Positions 18,161-27,606 are shown, counted from the stretch's first letter. The stretch: DNA of 64,000 nt from Dictyobacter arantiisoli (GCF_008326305.1 NZ_BIXY01000011.1:42377-106376); one strand, 5' to 3'. Notes: generated by a model not told the origin, from the letters alone. Numbers and translations: made by a program.

Positions 18161-19210
18161 GTGCGCAAAAAATCCGATGGAGACAGAAGCACATCTTTAC
18201 ACGATGTGACCATTGTGGATGTCGCAGATGAAGCTGGCGTATCCTATGCCACGGTTTCGCGTGTCATCAATAATAAAGACCATGTGAGCCCAGAAAAACG
18301 GGAGCGCGTCTTACGAGCAATGGCGCAGCTTGGTTATGTAGCCAATCTCCAGGCACGAAGCCTGGCTGGTGGCTCATCGCATGTCGTCGGTCTACTCGTC
18401 AATTACTTAAGTTCCAGCTATACTATTGAGATTATGCGTGGTATCGACGAGGTGTTACAAACCCATCATTATGACCTGGTCCTCTATACCACCCATACAC
18501 GCAAAACCAAAGAATCGGCCTATGTCGCCCGTCTCACTCGCCATCTCGCGGACGGCTTGCTCCTGATCTTGCCGCAAGAGACAACATCCTATCTGGACGC
18601 ACTGCGCCAACGCCGCTTTCCACATGTGCTGGTCGACTACTTGAGTGATGGCGCGTACGCCCCCTCGGTGGCAACCACCAATTTCCAGGGTGCTTATGAT
18701 GCGATGAACTATCTGCTTGAGCTGGACCATCGACGTATCGGCTTTATCACCGGGGGTCGAGAGACTGGTTGTGCCCAACAACGCCTGGAAGGCTATCAGG
18801 CAGCATTGAAGGATCATGGCCTGCCCTATGATCCTCAGCTTGTTTACTATGGTAAATTCTTGCAACCGCAAGGCTATCAAGGGGCGCAAACGCTCTTAAA
18901 CCTGGCTGATCCGCCGACCGCAATCTTTGCCTCCAACGACTCGATGGCCTTTGGCGTAATGGAAGCGGCCCGTGAGCGTGGCCTGCATCTCCCTGAAGAT
19001 CTTTCTATCCTGGGCTTTGATGATATACCTCAGGCGGCCCAGGTCCATCCTCCCCTGACAACGGTCCATCAGCCGCTGAATAAGATGGGGCAACGGGCGG
19101 CAGAGCTATTGCTCGACTATATGGCAGATCCATTGGCTCCGATAGAGAGAATTGAACTCCCAACAGATTTAATTATCCGTCAATCGTGTCAGAGAAGATC
19201 AGAAAGATAA
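18161..19210 (+). CDS. LacI family sugar-responsive repressor
   Basis: 349 residues. The LacI helix-turn-helix is at ~17-40 ([21 protein letters not shown]) with the hinge following at [14 protein letters not shown]; residues ~75-345 are the periplasmic-binding-protein-like sensor that ends with the GFDDIPQA and TTVHQP segments typical of the family. It starts with GTG at 18161; the ribosome site (AAAGCGGG) is weak. The ribokinase-like gene follows with at most a 9-base gap, so they form an operon. Its own operators also appear before the divergent GH43 gene, suggesting it controls both. Confidence 0.94.
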   Translation: MRKKSDGDRSTSLHDVTIVDVADEAGVSYATVSRVINNKDHVSPEKRERVLRAMAQLGYVANLQARSLAGGSSHVVGLLVNYLSSSYTIEIMRGIDEVLQTHHYDLVLYTTHTRKTKESAYVARLTRHLADGLLLILPQETTSYLDALRQRRFPHVLVDYLSDGAYAPSVATTNFQGAYDAMNYLLELDHRRIGFITGGRETGCAQQRLEGYQAALKDHGLPYDPQLVYYGKFLQPQGYQGAQTLLNLADPPTAIFASNDSMAFGVMEAARERGLHLPEDLSILGFDDIPQAAQVHPPLTTVHQPLNKMGQRAAELLLDYMADPLAPIERIELPTDLIIRQSCQRRSER

Positions 19211-19218
19211 GCATAACA

Positions 19219-20166
19219 ATGAGCGTGATTGTATTTGGAAGTATAAATCTGGATCTGGTGGCGACCGTAGAGCATCGTCCACAGCCCGGCGAGACTCTGC
19301 TTGCCAGTGGATTTACCAGTACGCCGGGAGGCAAAGGGGCTAATCAAGCGCTGGCGGCCCGCAAGATGGGAGCTTCAGTCAGGATGGTTGGCGCGGTCGG
19401 CAATGATAGCTTTGCGGAGCCTGCCCTTTCCCTTTTACAACAAGCGGGGATTGATCTCAGCCATGTTGCACACCTCAACGATAGCTCCACAGGTCTGGCC
19501 TTCATCCATCTCGATGAGCAGGGAGAGAATAGCATTACTGTCGTGTCGGGAGCCAATTATCAGGTTGAAGCACAGGGATTAGCGGCCCTGGAACAAATTT
19601 TAACTGCCAAAGATATCCTGGTCATGCAGCTTGAAATTCCGTTGACCAGCGTACAACAAGCTATCGTCATTGCCAGACGCAAAGGAGCCGCCGTACTTAT
19701 CGATCCGGCACCCGGCGTCAGCGATCTACCCGCAGAACTCTTGCAAGTGGACATCTTTATTCCTAATCGTGGCGAAGCTGAAATGGTCCTCAAGCATTCG
19801 ATTGAAAGTATTGAACAGGCACGTGAGGCAGCTCAAGAACTGCATCAACGCGGCGCAAAGCTTGGGGTGGTCAAATTAGGAGCAGAGGGCGCCGTCTGGG
19901 CCAATGAACAGGGCACAGGCTATCAACCCGCACTCAAAGTCCAGGCCATCGACTCAACTGGCGCTGGTGATGCCTTTGCGGGAGCACTGGCCGCCGTCCT
20001 CAATCAAAGCACAGACACAGCACTGGATCTAGCAGCAGCCATGCGTCAGGCATCTATTTTCGCCGCCCTCGCCACCACACGTCTGGGCGCGCAACAATCT
20101 TATCCTACCCTGGCCGAAGTGCACCGCCACAACAGCTCCCCTTTACGGGGAGAGGCAAACACGTAA
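19219..20166 (+). CDS. Ribokinase-like PfkB carbohydrate kinase
   Basis: 315 residues. It would phosphorylate ribose or a similar pentose with ATP in the cytosol. Visible signatures: VFGSINLDLVATVE (substrate-binding start), GGKGANQALAARKMGA (PfkB signature 1), and DSTGAGDAFAGALA (signature 2, with the catalytic Asp and anion hole). The start at 19219 is preferred over the in-frame 19186 because it begins at the conserved MSVIVFGS; the longer form would overlap lacI by 25 bases. Pairing with a LacI regulator and a nearby GH43 enzyme suggests use of pentoses freed from hemicellulose; ribose itself is the family default. Confidence 0.9.
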   Translation: MSVIVFGSINLDLVATVEHRPQPGETLLASGFTSTPGGKGANQALAARKMGASVRMVGAVGNDSFAEPALSLLQQAGIDLSHVAHLNDSSTGLAFIHLDEQGENSITVVSGANYQVEAQGLAALEQILTAKDILVMQLEIPLTSVQQAIVIARRKGAAVLIDPAPGVSDLPAELLQVDIFIPNRGEAEMVLKHSIESIEQAREAAQELHQRGAKLGVVKLGAEGAVWANEQGTGYQPALKVQAIDSTGAGDAFAGALAAVLNQSTDTALDLAAAMRQASIFAALATTRLGAQQSYPTLAEVHRHNSSPLRGEANT

Positions 20167-20222
20167 TTTTAGAGGATTTGGCCTATTGCGGTGGGAGATT
20201 TATGTATTACTCTCCCCGTAAA

Positions 20223-20340
20223 GGGCAATACCGCTTCAGCAAGGAGAATCATGAAGGGTTTTGTAGGTGCGGCCCGACGTCACAACGGAGGTCCGCTTTC
20301 CCATTTCTCGTACGACCAGCTCGCCCCAATGCTCTCTCTA
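20223..20340 (-). repeat. Dispersed repeat family 1, copy B
   Basis: The reverse complement of this interval reads from GAGCATTGGGGCGAG through GTACGAGAAATGGGAAAGCGGACCTC (split here as GTACGAGAAATGGG and AAAGCGGACCTC) to GCACCTAC and CGGTATTGCCC, matching copies A and C. It fills the gap between the convergent ribokinase and YbjQ genes. Confidence 0.7.
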
Positions 20341-20369
20341 TCTCTCTTTTCAGTTGTATACGCCCTCAA

Positions 20370-21194
20370 CTAATCGTTGAGCAGAAGTGACATCGTAGGA
20401 GGCTGAATCTCATGGTCATCAGAAACACTGATCACTGCCGTACCGACCGCAAAGAACTCGATCACATGTGAACCCCAGCCGTGACTACCCTCAACGATCT
20501 TTGCGCCGACCACACCCTGCGCCCTCAAGCTAGTAGCCTCGGCCTGCATACGCTCCATGGACAGTTCACGCGCATCATATAATGCCTGGGTATAATTGGT
20601 CATCTCGACGTTGCGCCCAACACGATTAAACCATTGTCCTAATCCTTGCCGTGACACATGATAAACACAATTGCCCATCACCATGCCAACCGGACGATAG
20701 CCCGCTCGCAGCAAGGTCCAGAAGTCCTGACCCGATAAATCAGATGTGAAGGGCATATTATGGGCATTGCGGAAATGCTGTCCACTGCGGGAACGAATAG
20801 CCGTGCCAATCGCGACAAACTCAGCCAATGACTCGCCCCATTCATGGCGAGTAACCTCCAGACGTACGCCAACGATCCCATCGGCCCCCAGCGCATTGGC
20901 CTCCTCTTCCATCCGCGTCATAGCCAGCTCGCGTGCATGATACATCGCCTGCGTCAGCACATCCATCTCCTGATTCTGTCCCCAGTTTGCCATTTGATAG
21001 CCAATATGATAGATAGAGCTGCCAACCACCAGTCCAACTGGATCAAAGCCAGCCTCACGCACCAGCAGGAATTCGTTGACACTGAGATCACTGGTAAAGA
21101 GACCTTGATGGGTAGAATCGTTACGCATCGCGCTGAGGCGCTCACGTGCGTGAACGGGTAAATCATTTCCCTGGGGGGGATTCTGTTGTGACAT
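20370..21194 (-). CDS. Tandem YbjQ-domain protein
   Basis: 274 residues holding two copies of a YbjQ/heavy-metal-binding-like domain (DUF74 type), at ~30-135 and ~148-255. Each copy starts FTSDLS-x-x-(E/D)F, continues with REAGFDPVGLVVGSSIYHIG-like or RAGYRPVGMVMGNCVYHV-like strands, and carries the long (Q)A(M/L)Y-ARELxMxRM-EA-LGA-GIVG helix-strand unit. YbjQ family members form pentameric rings; the function is unsettled. No signal peptide. It is the last of three same-strand genes with the 326-residue paralogue and a short hypothetical protein. Confidence 0.82.
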   Translation of the reverse strand: MSQQNPPQGNDLPVHARERLSAMRNDSTHQGLFTSDLSVNEFLLVREAGFDPVGLVVGSSIYHIGYQMANWGQNQEMDVLTQAMYHARELAMTRMEEEANALGADGIVGVRLEVTRHEWGESLAEFVAIGTAIRSRSGQHFRNAHNMPFTSDLSGQDFWTLLRAGYRPVGMVMGNCVYHVSRQGLGQWFNRVGRNVEMTNYTQALYDARELSMERMQAEATSLRAQGVVGAKIVEGSHGWGSHVIEFFAVGTAVISVSDDHEIQPPTMSLLLND

Positions 21195-21277
21195 GTATTG
21201 CGTACTCCTTACGTTGTGGCTGTTTTTCAGCTTTTATTGACAGTACATTATAAATACGATTTATAGCAAAGTTGTGC

Positions 21278-22258
21278 TTATCCATTAAAGGTGAGTTCGC
21301 GATTTTGGCCATAGCGTCCTGGCCGTAGATCAGTAAACATAAGCGTAGGTCTGGGTGTTGGAATGGTGTGATCCTTTTTCCGTGCGATAATAGCCGTTCC
21401 CAGCACAGAAAAATGCACAAACAGATCGAGGTAATTGCGTTTTGGATTATCTGTTTCGTACTCTTCAATGCGCCGATTATTATCAATATGCATGCCGACA
21501 ATGCCGACTGCATTGAGTGTATGTGCCATGGCGGTTGCTCGCTGCATAGCTTGATGGCAAGCATCGTAGGTGACCTGGGTAAAAGGACCAATCTCCTGAT
21601 TGACACCACCACCTCCCCACCAACCACGTAACTGCTGCGTCAGTTGGCTCCCTAACGAGACCCAATAGGAACTGTAGCCTGTGACAACGCCAGCGGGATA
21701 ATAGCCAGCTTGCAAAAGGGTCCAGAATTCTTGTCCCGAAAGATCGCTTAAAAAAGGACGGGCGTGAAGCGGCGTATCAGGCAACTTGATTGCGGTACCA
21801 ATCGCGGTATATTCGATCAGATTGCTACCCCATGCATAGTCACGCTGCACAAAACGAACCCCAATCACCCCGTGCGCCTTCAAAATGATGGCCTCCTGCT
21901 CCAGGCGATTGAGGGCCAGGCGTGCGGCTTCCTGGTGGGCTCCGGAGACCATCCTCATTTCCTGCACCTGTGTATTATAGGAATATTGGCGCGTATATTG
22001 CCAGCCGACCTGATAGATCGAGCTTCCCATCACCTGACTGAGGGGTTGATATCCTTGCTCGCGTGCCAGCAACAATTCATTGGTACTGAGATCACTGGTA
22101 AACAGGGAATGCCCTTTCTGGGTCTCTTCCTGCAGGCGCTGTTGGGCCCTTGTAGGCAATCCCCCTGCTTCCAGTGACTGTCGACTGACATCCGCCAATT
22201 GTTGTTGCTGAAGGAGCCGTTGCTTCTCCTCGGGTGTTTGCCGATTCCAAAACGGCAT
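21278..22258 (-). CDS. Tandem YbjQ-domain protein, paralogue
   Basis: 326 residues. After a Gln-rich N-terminal stretch (~1-45) come two YbjQ-like domains: LFTSDLSTNELLLAREQGY with VMGSSIYQVGWQ, and FLSDLSGQEFWTLLQAGYYP with VVTGYSSYWV. It is clearly homologous to its 274-residue neighbour, so the pair arose by gene duplication after a domain duplication. The start at 22258 is chosen because AGGAGG lies 6 bases upstream; an earlier in-frame Met at 22285 has no site. Function unknown; metal or lipid interaction is suggested only by the family name. Confidence 0.82.
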   Translation of the reverse strand: MPFWNRQTPEEKQRLLQQQQLADVSRQSLEAGGLPTRAQQRLQEETQKGHSLFTSDLSTNELLLAREQGYQPLSQVMGSSIYQVGWQYTRQYSYNTQVQEMRMVSGAHQEAARLALNRLEQEAIILKAHGVIGVRFVQRDYAWGSNLIEYTAIGTAIKLPDTPLHARPFLSDLSGQEFWTLLQAGYYPAGVVTGYSSYWVSLGSQLTQQLRGWWGGGGVNQEIGPFTQVTYDACHQAMQRATAMAHTLNAVGIVGMHIDNNRRIEEYETDNPKRNYLDLFVHFSVLGTAIIARKKDHTIPTPRPTLMFTDLRPGRYGQNRELTFNG

Positions 22259-22403
22259 GTATACCTCCTGACGGTTGCTACGCATTCCTTGAATAGTGCT
22301 GCATAGATAGCTACATTCTCTACTCTGAGTATGTTTTCACACAATCAGATTGACACAGGAACAATACCATATGTCATTCAGGACAACCCACAAACCCATA
22401 AGA

Positions 22404-22799
22404 TTACAAGAGGAAGCGTTCCAATGCCGCACGCGTCTGAGAGCTGCGGGCCGCTTCATAGGCCAGGCTCAGCGCCAGTTCTTCAATCCATTCGTCCATG
22501 GGTATGAGATCAGTTTTGAGTACAATACCGCGCACTATTTTTGCGCGAAAGGTCTGTGGCGGTCTCTGTCGCTCTCTGGTAATACGATATTGGTAATCCC
22601 CCAGGGCCACGAAAATCTCTTTGACTGGATGCTCTCGTGAAAAGAGGCTACTATGGCGTATCACCTGCGTTTGAGACGGCAAAGATCCACTTAGCTTGGC
22701 CGCCAGAGCCTCCACAAAAGCATTCAGATCCACACTAGTGGCACGCAACGACGCAGCAAACAATTCGACCTGCATCGGTTCGCTTAGCTCATCCGACAT
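22404..22799 (-). CDS. Hypothetical protein upstream of the YbjQ pair
   Basis: 131 residues, mostly helical and acidic, without signal peptide or membrane segment. I do not recognise the family. The start at 22799 follows AAGGAG-TGTGGG; the Met five codons earlier lies inside that ribosome site. It is the first of three same-strand genes (gap 145 bases to the next), so it may be co-transcribed with the tandem-YbjQ genes. Confidence 0.7.
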   Translation of the reverse strand: MSDELSEPMQVELFAASLRATSVDLNAFVEALAAKLSGSLPSQTQVIRHSSLFSREHPVKEIFVALGDYQYRITRERQRPPQTFRAKIVRGIVLKTDLIPMDEWIEELALSLAYEAARSSQTRAALERFLL

Positions 22800-23518
22800 C
22801 CCACACTCCTTCATTTCAATCCGTCAAACAAAATAAGCCTCTATATTGTACTGTTTTATTATCGATCATTATCATCCATCATGCCAGATACAAGTAGTTC
22901 CAGGCACTCAATCCATCCCCATCTGTCACTTCCCTTCCTTTGTAGAATAAACGCAAGCCGACCACGAAAGTAAAAAGCTGACCTGTATGGGCCTGTCCTT
23001 ATCCTCAACCATAAAAGAAGATGTCCCTTAATTTGCAGCTATTACAGATCCGCCGTTCAGTATAACTATATGAATCTCAGTAAATGAACAATTCAAAATG
23101 GATGTTGCCACTCTCTATAAGTACCAAAATTGGACTGCATATCTAATATTGGTGAAGCATTTCAAAAACAAATATACAATTTGTATGACAAAAGTGGAAT
23201 AGTATAGACCAAAAGTGATACTATCTAAATAACTATCATTCTTATGCTTATTTACAGCTGCTAGTATCCATTACAGAGGTTTGATGCCTCAATACCAAAT
23301 ATACAATTAGGAGGAGATTTGCCTTTCCAACATGAACAGTCTTTTTCTCGATGCTGAGAAGATATAGGGCTTAAATTGCATAAGCGACGTATGGAAAACA
23401 GTCGTTACGCAATTTCATATAAACCTATAGATAGTGATATAACGGCGTATCTCTTTTATTTCCTTTGAAGAAGGAAAAGCTTATAAAATAGCGCGCACAA
23501 GAAGGAGAACGATATATC
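22800..23518. other. 719-base AT-rich gap with no gene seen
   Basis: Lies between two divergently read genes. I find no ORF with a ribosome site, no RNA gene and no strong inverted repeat. It must contain both promoters. The length and AT-richness are unusual for this window. Confidence 0.5.
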
Positions 23519-24454
23519 ATGCCTGATACATCCTTTCTGGAACTGGCTGAAGAGAAAATAGTAAGTGGCAGGCAAGATCAAATCAGATCAGGATTTGACC
23601 TGATAATCAACGAGCTAGCACAGATACGTCAGCAACTCCCTGCGAGAGAATGGAAACGGTTTGCAGAAGAAGATTGCCGCAACCATTCCATTATCCAGGT
23701 GCTACAACAGGACCCTTTGATCTGGCGTTCGCTTCATCAACCACGTGGTTATGCGGGAGACGGCGAATTGATCGACTTTATGTTTGCAGTTGAAGATGGC
23801 TTTACACCTCCTGCACTGCAACAGGCAACACCGCTAGGACAGAAAATTCATCTCAATTCGCTTCAGGAAGAGGGACCACGCGCCGTCCGTTCACGGCGTA
23901 GAGTGATTGTAGAAAAAATCAACCAATTAGCGCAACACAAACCCGATCTACAGATTCTCGCCCTTGCCTGCGGACATCTACGTGAGGCTAAATATATTAC
24001 GGCCCTACAAACAAAAAGCCTGGGACGCTTTATCGCCGTCGATCATGATAAAAATAATCTGGCCGTAGTAGACAAGGAATTCGGTCCCTCAGGGGTAGAG
24101 ACGGTCGTAGCCTCACTGCGTGACATTATCCGTGGTCACCTGATCCACACTAACTTTGATTTTATCTATAGTGCGGGCCTCTTTGACTATCTCAGTTTAC
24201 CAACGGCCCAACGTGTCACAGAAATCTTATTTAACAAACTCAATCCAGGTGGACACCTGCTGGTTGCCAACTACGTCCCCAATATCCGTTCTGTAGGGTT
24301 CCTGGAAGCCTTTATGAACTGGTGGTTAGTCTATCGGAGTCGACCTGAACTCCTGGCCGTATCGGATACACTACCATCCAGACAGATCAGAAATTACAAT
24401 GTCAGCATGGACGAATGCCAATACATCGCCATTCTGGACATCGAGCGCAAATAA
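23519..24454 (+). CDS. SAM-dependent methyltransferase of the extracellular-factor type
   Basis: 311 residues. An N-terminal helical part (~1-95) carries HQPRGYAGDGELIDFMF, matching the K-P-R-G-Y-A-G-D motif of proteins annotated as extracellular factor (3-hydroxypalmitic acid methyl ester) biosynthesis methyltransferases. A Rossmann methyltransferase domain follows, with LALACGHLREA as the SAM-binding glycine-rich loop region (motif I), FIAVDHDKNNL as the acidic loop, and FDFIYSAGLFDYL. Start at 23519 with GAAGGAGAACG upstream. It stands alone with its own long upstream region, which fits a signalling gene. The methyl acceptor is not visible from sequence. Confidence 0.8.
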   Translation: MPDTSFLELAEEKIVSGRQDQIRSGFDLIINELAQIRQQLPAREWKRFAEEDCRNHSIIQVLQQDPLIWRSLHQPRGYAGDGELIDFMFAVEDGFTPPALQQATPLGQKIHLNSLQEEGPRAVRSRRRVIVEKINQLAQHKPDLQILALACGHLREAKYITALQTKSLGRFIAVDHDKNNLAVVDKEFGPSGVETVVASLRDIIRGHLIHTNFDFIYSAGLFDYLSLPTAQRVTEILFNKLNPGGHLLVANYVPNIRSVGFLEAFMNWWLVYRSRPELLAVSDTLPSRQIRNYNVSMDECQYIAILDIERK

Positions 24455-24459
24455 GTTTC

Positions 24460-24664
24460 CTTAGAGAGTGCCAGCCTCCCAATACCAGCGGGATCTTGCT
24501 GCTCCCTGGCTGGCAGGTGCGTGCGCGCCTGCACCCTTTTTAGTGTGTGGTGTCGGAAAAGTTCTTCGAACTTTTCCGACACCACACACTAAAAAGATGT
24601 TTGAGCACCGCAGGTGCGAAAACTCATGCACAGAGATTATGGAGAGCATGGGAGTCCGACACAC
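24460..24664 (+). repeat. Covarying-hairpin element, copy 2
   Basis: Left part reads CCAATACCAGCGGGATCTTG, then CCCTGGCTGGCAGG and a GC hairpin; the central hairpin is a perfect 28-bp stem (24537-24564 with 24568-24595) with a TTC loop; the right part holds GATGTTTGAGCACCGCAGG and GAAAACTCATGCACAGAGA. Outer arms GTGCCAGCCTCCC and GGGAGTCCGACAC pair imperfectly. The direct repeat CTTAGAGAGTG flanks the unit on both sides (24460 and 24665). It lies between convergent methyltransferase and MFS genes. Confidence 0.8.
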
Positions 24665-24741
24665 TCTTAGAGAGTGTCCAAGCTGGCGGGGATGCACAAA
24701 GACACCACACCGCTCGGCCGGACCAATCTTGCTAGCTCTTA

Positions 24742-24777
24742 TAGCACAATAATTATACCTTTGTACTTATTGTGCTA
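24742..24777 (-). terminator. Hairpin overlapping the MFS stop
   Basis: TAGCACAATAA (24742-24752) pairs with 24767-24777, an 11-bp perfect stem that includes the last codons of the MFS gene. There is no T-run, so termination strength is uncertain. Confidence 0.45.
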
Positions 24778-26179
24778 GCTCTGCCTGGATAGCTGTCTCA
24801 ACATCTTTTTTCATCCAACGTGCTCCAACAATGCCAGCCACGCCCGCAAGCAAGAGCGCGGGAACACAGGTGACAGCAATTGCCAGGCTAAGATCCTGAC
24901 CGGCCAGATTCTGGGCAAAGTGTTGTCCATGCGTTGGATCGAGATTGGTAGCCAGGACACCAATCAAGGCTGGAGCAAAGGCATCTCCCAGCAAATGTCC
25001 AATAAATAAAGTAAAGGCCACAGCTAAAGAGCGTAACCACGAAGGAACAACATCTTGCGTGGCGGCCGTACTGGGACCATTGTAGACGGCCAGCAAGGCT
25101 ACGGTGAGGAAAAAGAAGATTGAGAAAAGAGGGAAGTTCCGTGTGAAGATGGCAACCGTAAAGACCGGAGCGCTCACCAGAAAACAGATGCCACATATCA
25201 GGATACGTGCACCGGCATAACGGCGTTGCAGCAGATCAGCAGCGTAACCACCCGAGACATTTCCCACCAGGCCTGCAATCACGATCACCCCGCCGGAATA
25301 GATGCCGGTAAATTGCTGGCTCAGATGGAACGTATCCACCTGCTGCAAATATAAGGGTAAATAGGTCACATTGACGCTCAGCACAAAGAACGCGAAAATC
25401 TGAATGATCATCAGGATTACAATCGTCTTGATGTGCAGGAGCTGTCTGAATTGAGTCAGCACACCGCGTATTTGCTCCCATTTCCCACTTTCAATAGCGG
25501 CTGGAGGCGGTGTTATAACCGCGCTGGCCTCGATCCCATGTAGCAGGTCCTCTTCTTCGTCCGCCTGATTACGTCGGGGTTCGCGAATACGCCAGGTCAA
25601 AAAGGCCACAAACAACCCGGGGATAGAAGCGAACAAAAATGCCTCGCGCCACAGCCCCATTCCTCCCAGAATGCCACCCAGCACAAAGCCGACAAAAATA
25701 CCCATATACTGCGCCACACCCCAGATACTCATAATACGTGCGCGACGTGCGCGATGAAAATAATCACTCATCAACGCCGTGCCCGCTGGAAAGTATCCAG
25801 CCTCACCGATACCCAGTACCATACGTGAGCAAAACAGGAAAAGGAAACCACCAGCAAAGGCGGTAAAAGTTGTAGCAATACTCCAGATGGTGACGCAGAG
25901 CGCCACGATGTTTTTACGTGGAGCCCGATCAGCCCACAGGCCCAGCGGGATCGTAGCCAGGGTATAGATAATCAGAAAAGCAGAGGCAATATAGCCAATT
26001 TGATCCAACGATAGATGCAAATCTTTTGCAATTGCATTTGAAGCACCAGTGAAGATATTGCGGTCCAAATAATTCAGAAAACTGATCGCAAAGAAAAGAG
26101 AAAATACATAACGAGGAAAAGAAGAACGTTTGTCAACCTTGACAACGGATACATACTGAGAAGCAGCTTTTTTCTCCAT
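24767..26179 (-). CDS. MFS transporter (Spinster-like / organic anion type)
   Basis: 470 residues with about twelve membrane helices in two blocks separated by a charged central loop (~residues 200-240). Motifs: FLNYLDRNIFTGASNAIAKD (helix 1, D-R pair), LADRAPRKN in the loop 2-3 (major facilitator signature), and GIGEAGYFPAG in helix 4-5. These fit the Spinster / ACS-like branch, which carries organic anions, sugar acids or lipids. The start at 26179 follows GGAGTGGAGGTACCT; a longer frame to 26254 has no site. The neighbouring DUF2090 aldolase suggests, weakly, a sugar-acid substrate. Confidence 0.9.
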   Translation of the reverse strand: MEKKAASQYVSVVKVDKRSSFPRYVFSLFFAISFLNYLDRNIFTGASNAIAKDLHLSLDQIGYIASAFLIIYTLATIPLGLWADRAPRKNIVALCVTIWSIATTFTAFAGGFLFLFCSRMVLGIGEAGYFPAGTALMSDYFHRARRARIMSIWGVAQYMGIFVGFVLGGILGGMGLWREAFLFASIPGLFVAFLTWRIREPRRNQADEEEDLLHGIEASAVITPPPAAIESGKWEQIRGVLTQFRQLLHIKTIVILMIIQIFAFFVLSVNVTYLPLYLQQVDTFHLSQQFTGIYSGGVIVIAGLVGNVSGGYAADLLQRRYAGARILICGICFLVSAPVFTVAIFTRNFPLFSIFFFLTVALLAVYNGPSTAATQDVVPSWLRSLAVAFTLFIGHLLGDAFAPALIGVLATNLDPTHGQHFAQNLAGQDLSLAIAVTCVPALLLAGVAGIVGARWMKKDVETAIQAELAQ

Positions 26180-26327
26180 AGGTACCTCCACTCCAGCTAT
26201 GGGAATAACACGTGGATAATCATAACAGGGCACCATCTCAACCATAACACACATACATCATATTGTATATATTTTTGATAAAAATACAGGGCTATTTAAT
26301 TTTCCCTTTTCGATCATAAGCAGGATT

Positions 26328-26348
26328 GTTAAGGGTTGCACCCTTAAC
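26328..26348. terminator. Small hairpin in the MFS/aldolase gap
   Basis: GTTAAGGGT-tgc-ACCCTTAAC is a perfect 9-bp stem in the gap downstream of the DUF2090 gene (minus strand). It may end that transcript after the tandem repeats; no T-run is visible. Confidence 0.35.
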
Positions 26349-26385
26349 CTGGGGTCAGGGGCTGTGCACCGGTCTCTCACCTCCG

Positions 26386-26661
26386 CGTGCGGCGGAGAAG
26401 AAAAAAAAGAAAAAGGGGTATTTGGGGACACCCCAAACCCCGGCAAAGGGCTCGCCGCCCTTTGCAATCCCGCTTGAAAAGCCTTGCGTTCACACCTATG
26501 GGGATATCGCCAGGGTTCCTCGTCGTGCGGCGGAGAAGAAAAAAAAGAAAAAGGGGTATTTGGGGACACCCCAAACCCCGGCAAAGGGCTCGCCGCCCTT
26601 TGCAATCCCGCTTGAAAAGCCCTGCGTTCACACCTATGGGGATATCGCCAGGGTTCCTCGT
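26386..26661. repeat. Two tandem 138-bp units, nearly identical
   Basis: Unit 1 is 26386-26523, unit 2 is 26524-26661; I see one base difference (CCTTGCG versus CCCTGCG). Each unit has a purine tract (GAGAAG then runs of A), a GGGG..CCCC hairpin, and GCAAAGGGC-tcgcc-GCCCTTTGC, a perfect 9-bp hairpin. Because 138 is a multiple of three, long frames run through both units on both strands, but none has a credible start or product. Part of each unit (the segment ending CAATCCCGCTT) resembles sequences at 41508-41545 and 44868-44900. Confidence 0.85.
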
Positions 26662-26688
26662 CAGGTAACACGTACGGAAGAATAGATG

Positions 26689-27606
26689 TCAGTGGCCTTG
26701 ACGACCAGCCTCAAACACGCTGATCCATTCTTCAAAGTGTTTGCCGATCTGCTCAGCAGCTACCTCGGTAGACGCTTGCTTCTTTTCATAGGCCACCACT
26801 CCATCCATAAAGCTGGTGCGACCAACCGCAAAGCCAATAAAGCCGGGCACACTGGCCGCCGTCTTCAGCCAATGGATCACGCGATCACTTTCCGCACCGC
26901 GTCCCAACACGATCACACCGACATTATCACGACCATTGCGGCGAGCCACCTGGACCAGCTTTTCACAATCCTCACGGCGATCCAGGCCCTCAATTTTCCA
27001 GACATCGGGATCAACCCCGGCATCCTGCAACTCCTGAATCGCCTTGATCATCAATGCGGGGCGCATTTGAAGATCGTACGCATTCTTGTCATGATCCAGA
27101 CGATCAAGTTGGGCAGTTTCAGCTGGCACCAGCAACTCGAACATAAACAGGCGTTGCTTCTGTCGCAAATAGTCAGACAAACGCTTGAGACGCTCGGCCT
27201 GACGCTGGTTCATAGCCGCATCGCCCTCTGGATTATAGCGCACAAGGACCTTGGCAAAAGTCGGATCAACAGCCTCGATATGCCGACCAAAATCCTCACC
27301 ATAGGCAAAATCGAACTCCTCTTGTCCGCTCTTCTCCACCGAAACCGCCGTAATATATCCCTGCTTGTGTGCGTCACGTAGCAGAGGAATCCCAAATTCC
27401 TCATCCACCAGAATACCGACCGCATCTTTGGGTGCGCTATGCTGCACCGCATACTTAAAACCTTCGTAAATGATGCGTTTACTATCAGCAACGGCATTTA
27501 CCTGCTCAACATTCAATGGTTCTTTCCAGCCAAATAAGCTGGTAATATAGGAAGCACGATGATCAAACGGCAATATATAGAGTGGTTTTGTATAGCCCAT
27601 TGGCAT
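26689..27606 (-). CDS. DUF2090-type aldolase (IolC C-terminal domain-like)
   Basis: 305 residues. The opening LYILPFDHRASY is the hallmark of the DUF2090 TIM-barrel found at the C-terminus of 5-dehydro-2-deoxygluconokinase (IolC) fusions, where it acts like a 2-deoxy-5-keto-D-gluconate 6-phosphate aldolase of myo-inositol breakdown. Further features are ILVDEEFG, KVLVRYNPEGD and the end block GVIVLGRGAESDRVIHWL with FAVGRTSF, a phosphate-binding style loop. The start at 27606 is set by GAAGGAG at 7 bases; other in-frame Mets lie too close or too far. No other inositol genes are present, so the actual sugar acid is uncertain. Confidence 0.82.
   Translation of the reverse strand: MPMGYTKPLYILPFDHRASYITSLFGWKEPLNVEQVNAVADSKRIIYEGFKYAVQHSAPKDAVGILVDEEFGIPLLRDAHKQGYITAVSVEKSGQEEFDFAYGEDFGRHIEAVDPTFAKVLVRYNPEGDAAMNQRQAERLKRLSDYLRQKQRLFMFELLVPAETAQLDRLDHDKNAYDLQMRPALMIKAIQELQDAGVDPDVWKIEGLDRREDCEKLVQVARRNGRDNVGVIVLGRGAESDRVIHWLKTAASVPGFIGFAVGRTSFMDGVVAYEKKQASTEVAAEQIGKHFEEWISVFEAGRQGH

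Noticed and set aside
26258..26685. Long frames on both strands through the tandem 138-bp units
   Set aside because: They are open only because the repeat length is a multiple of three; repeated hairpins and lack of ribosome sites argue against coding.
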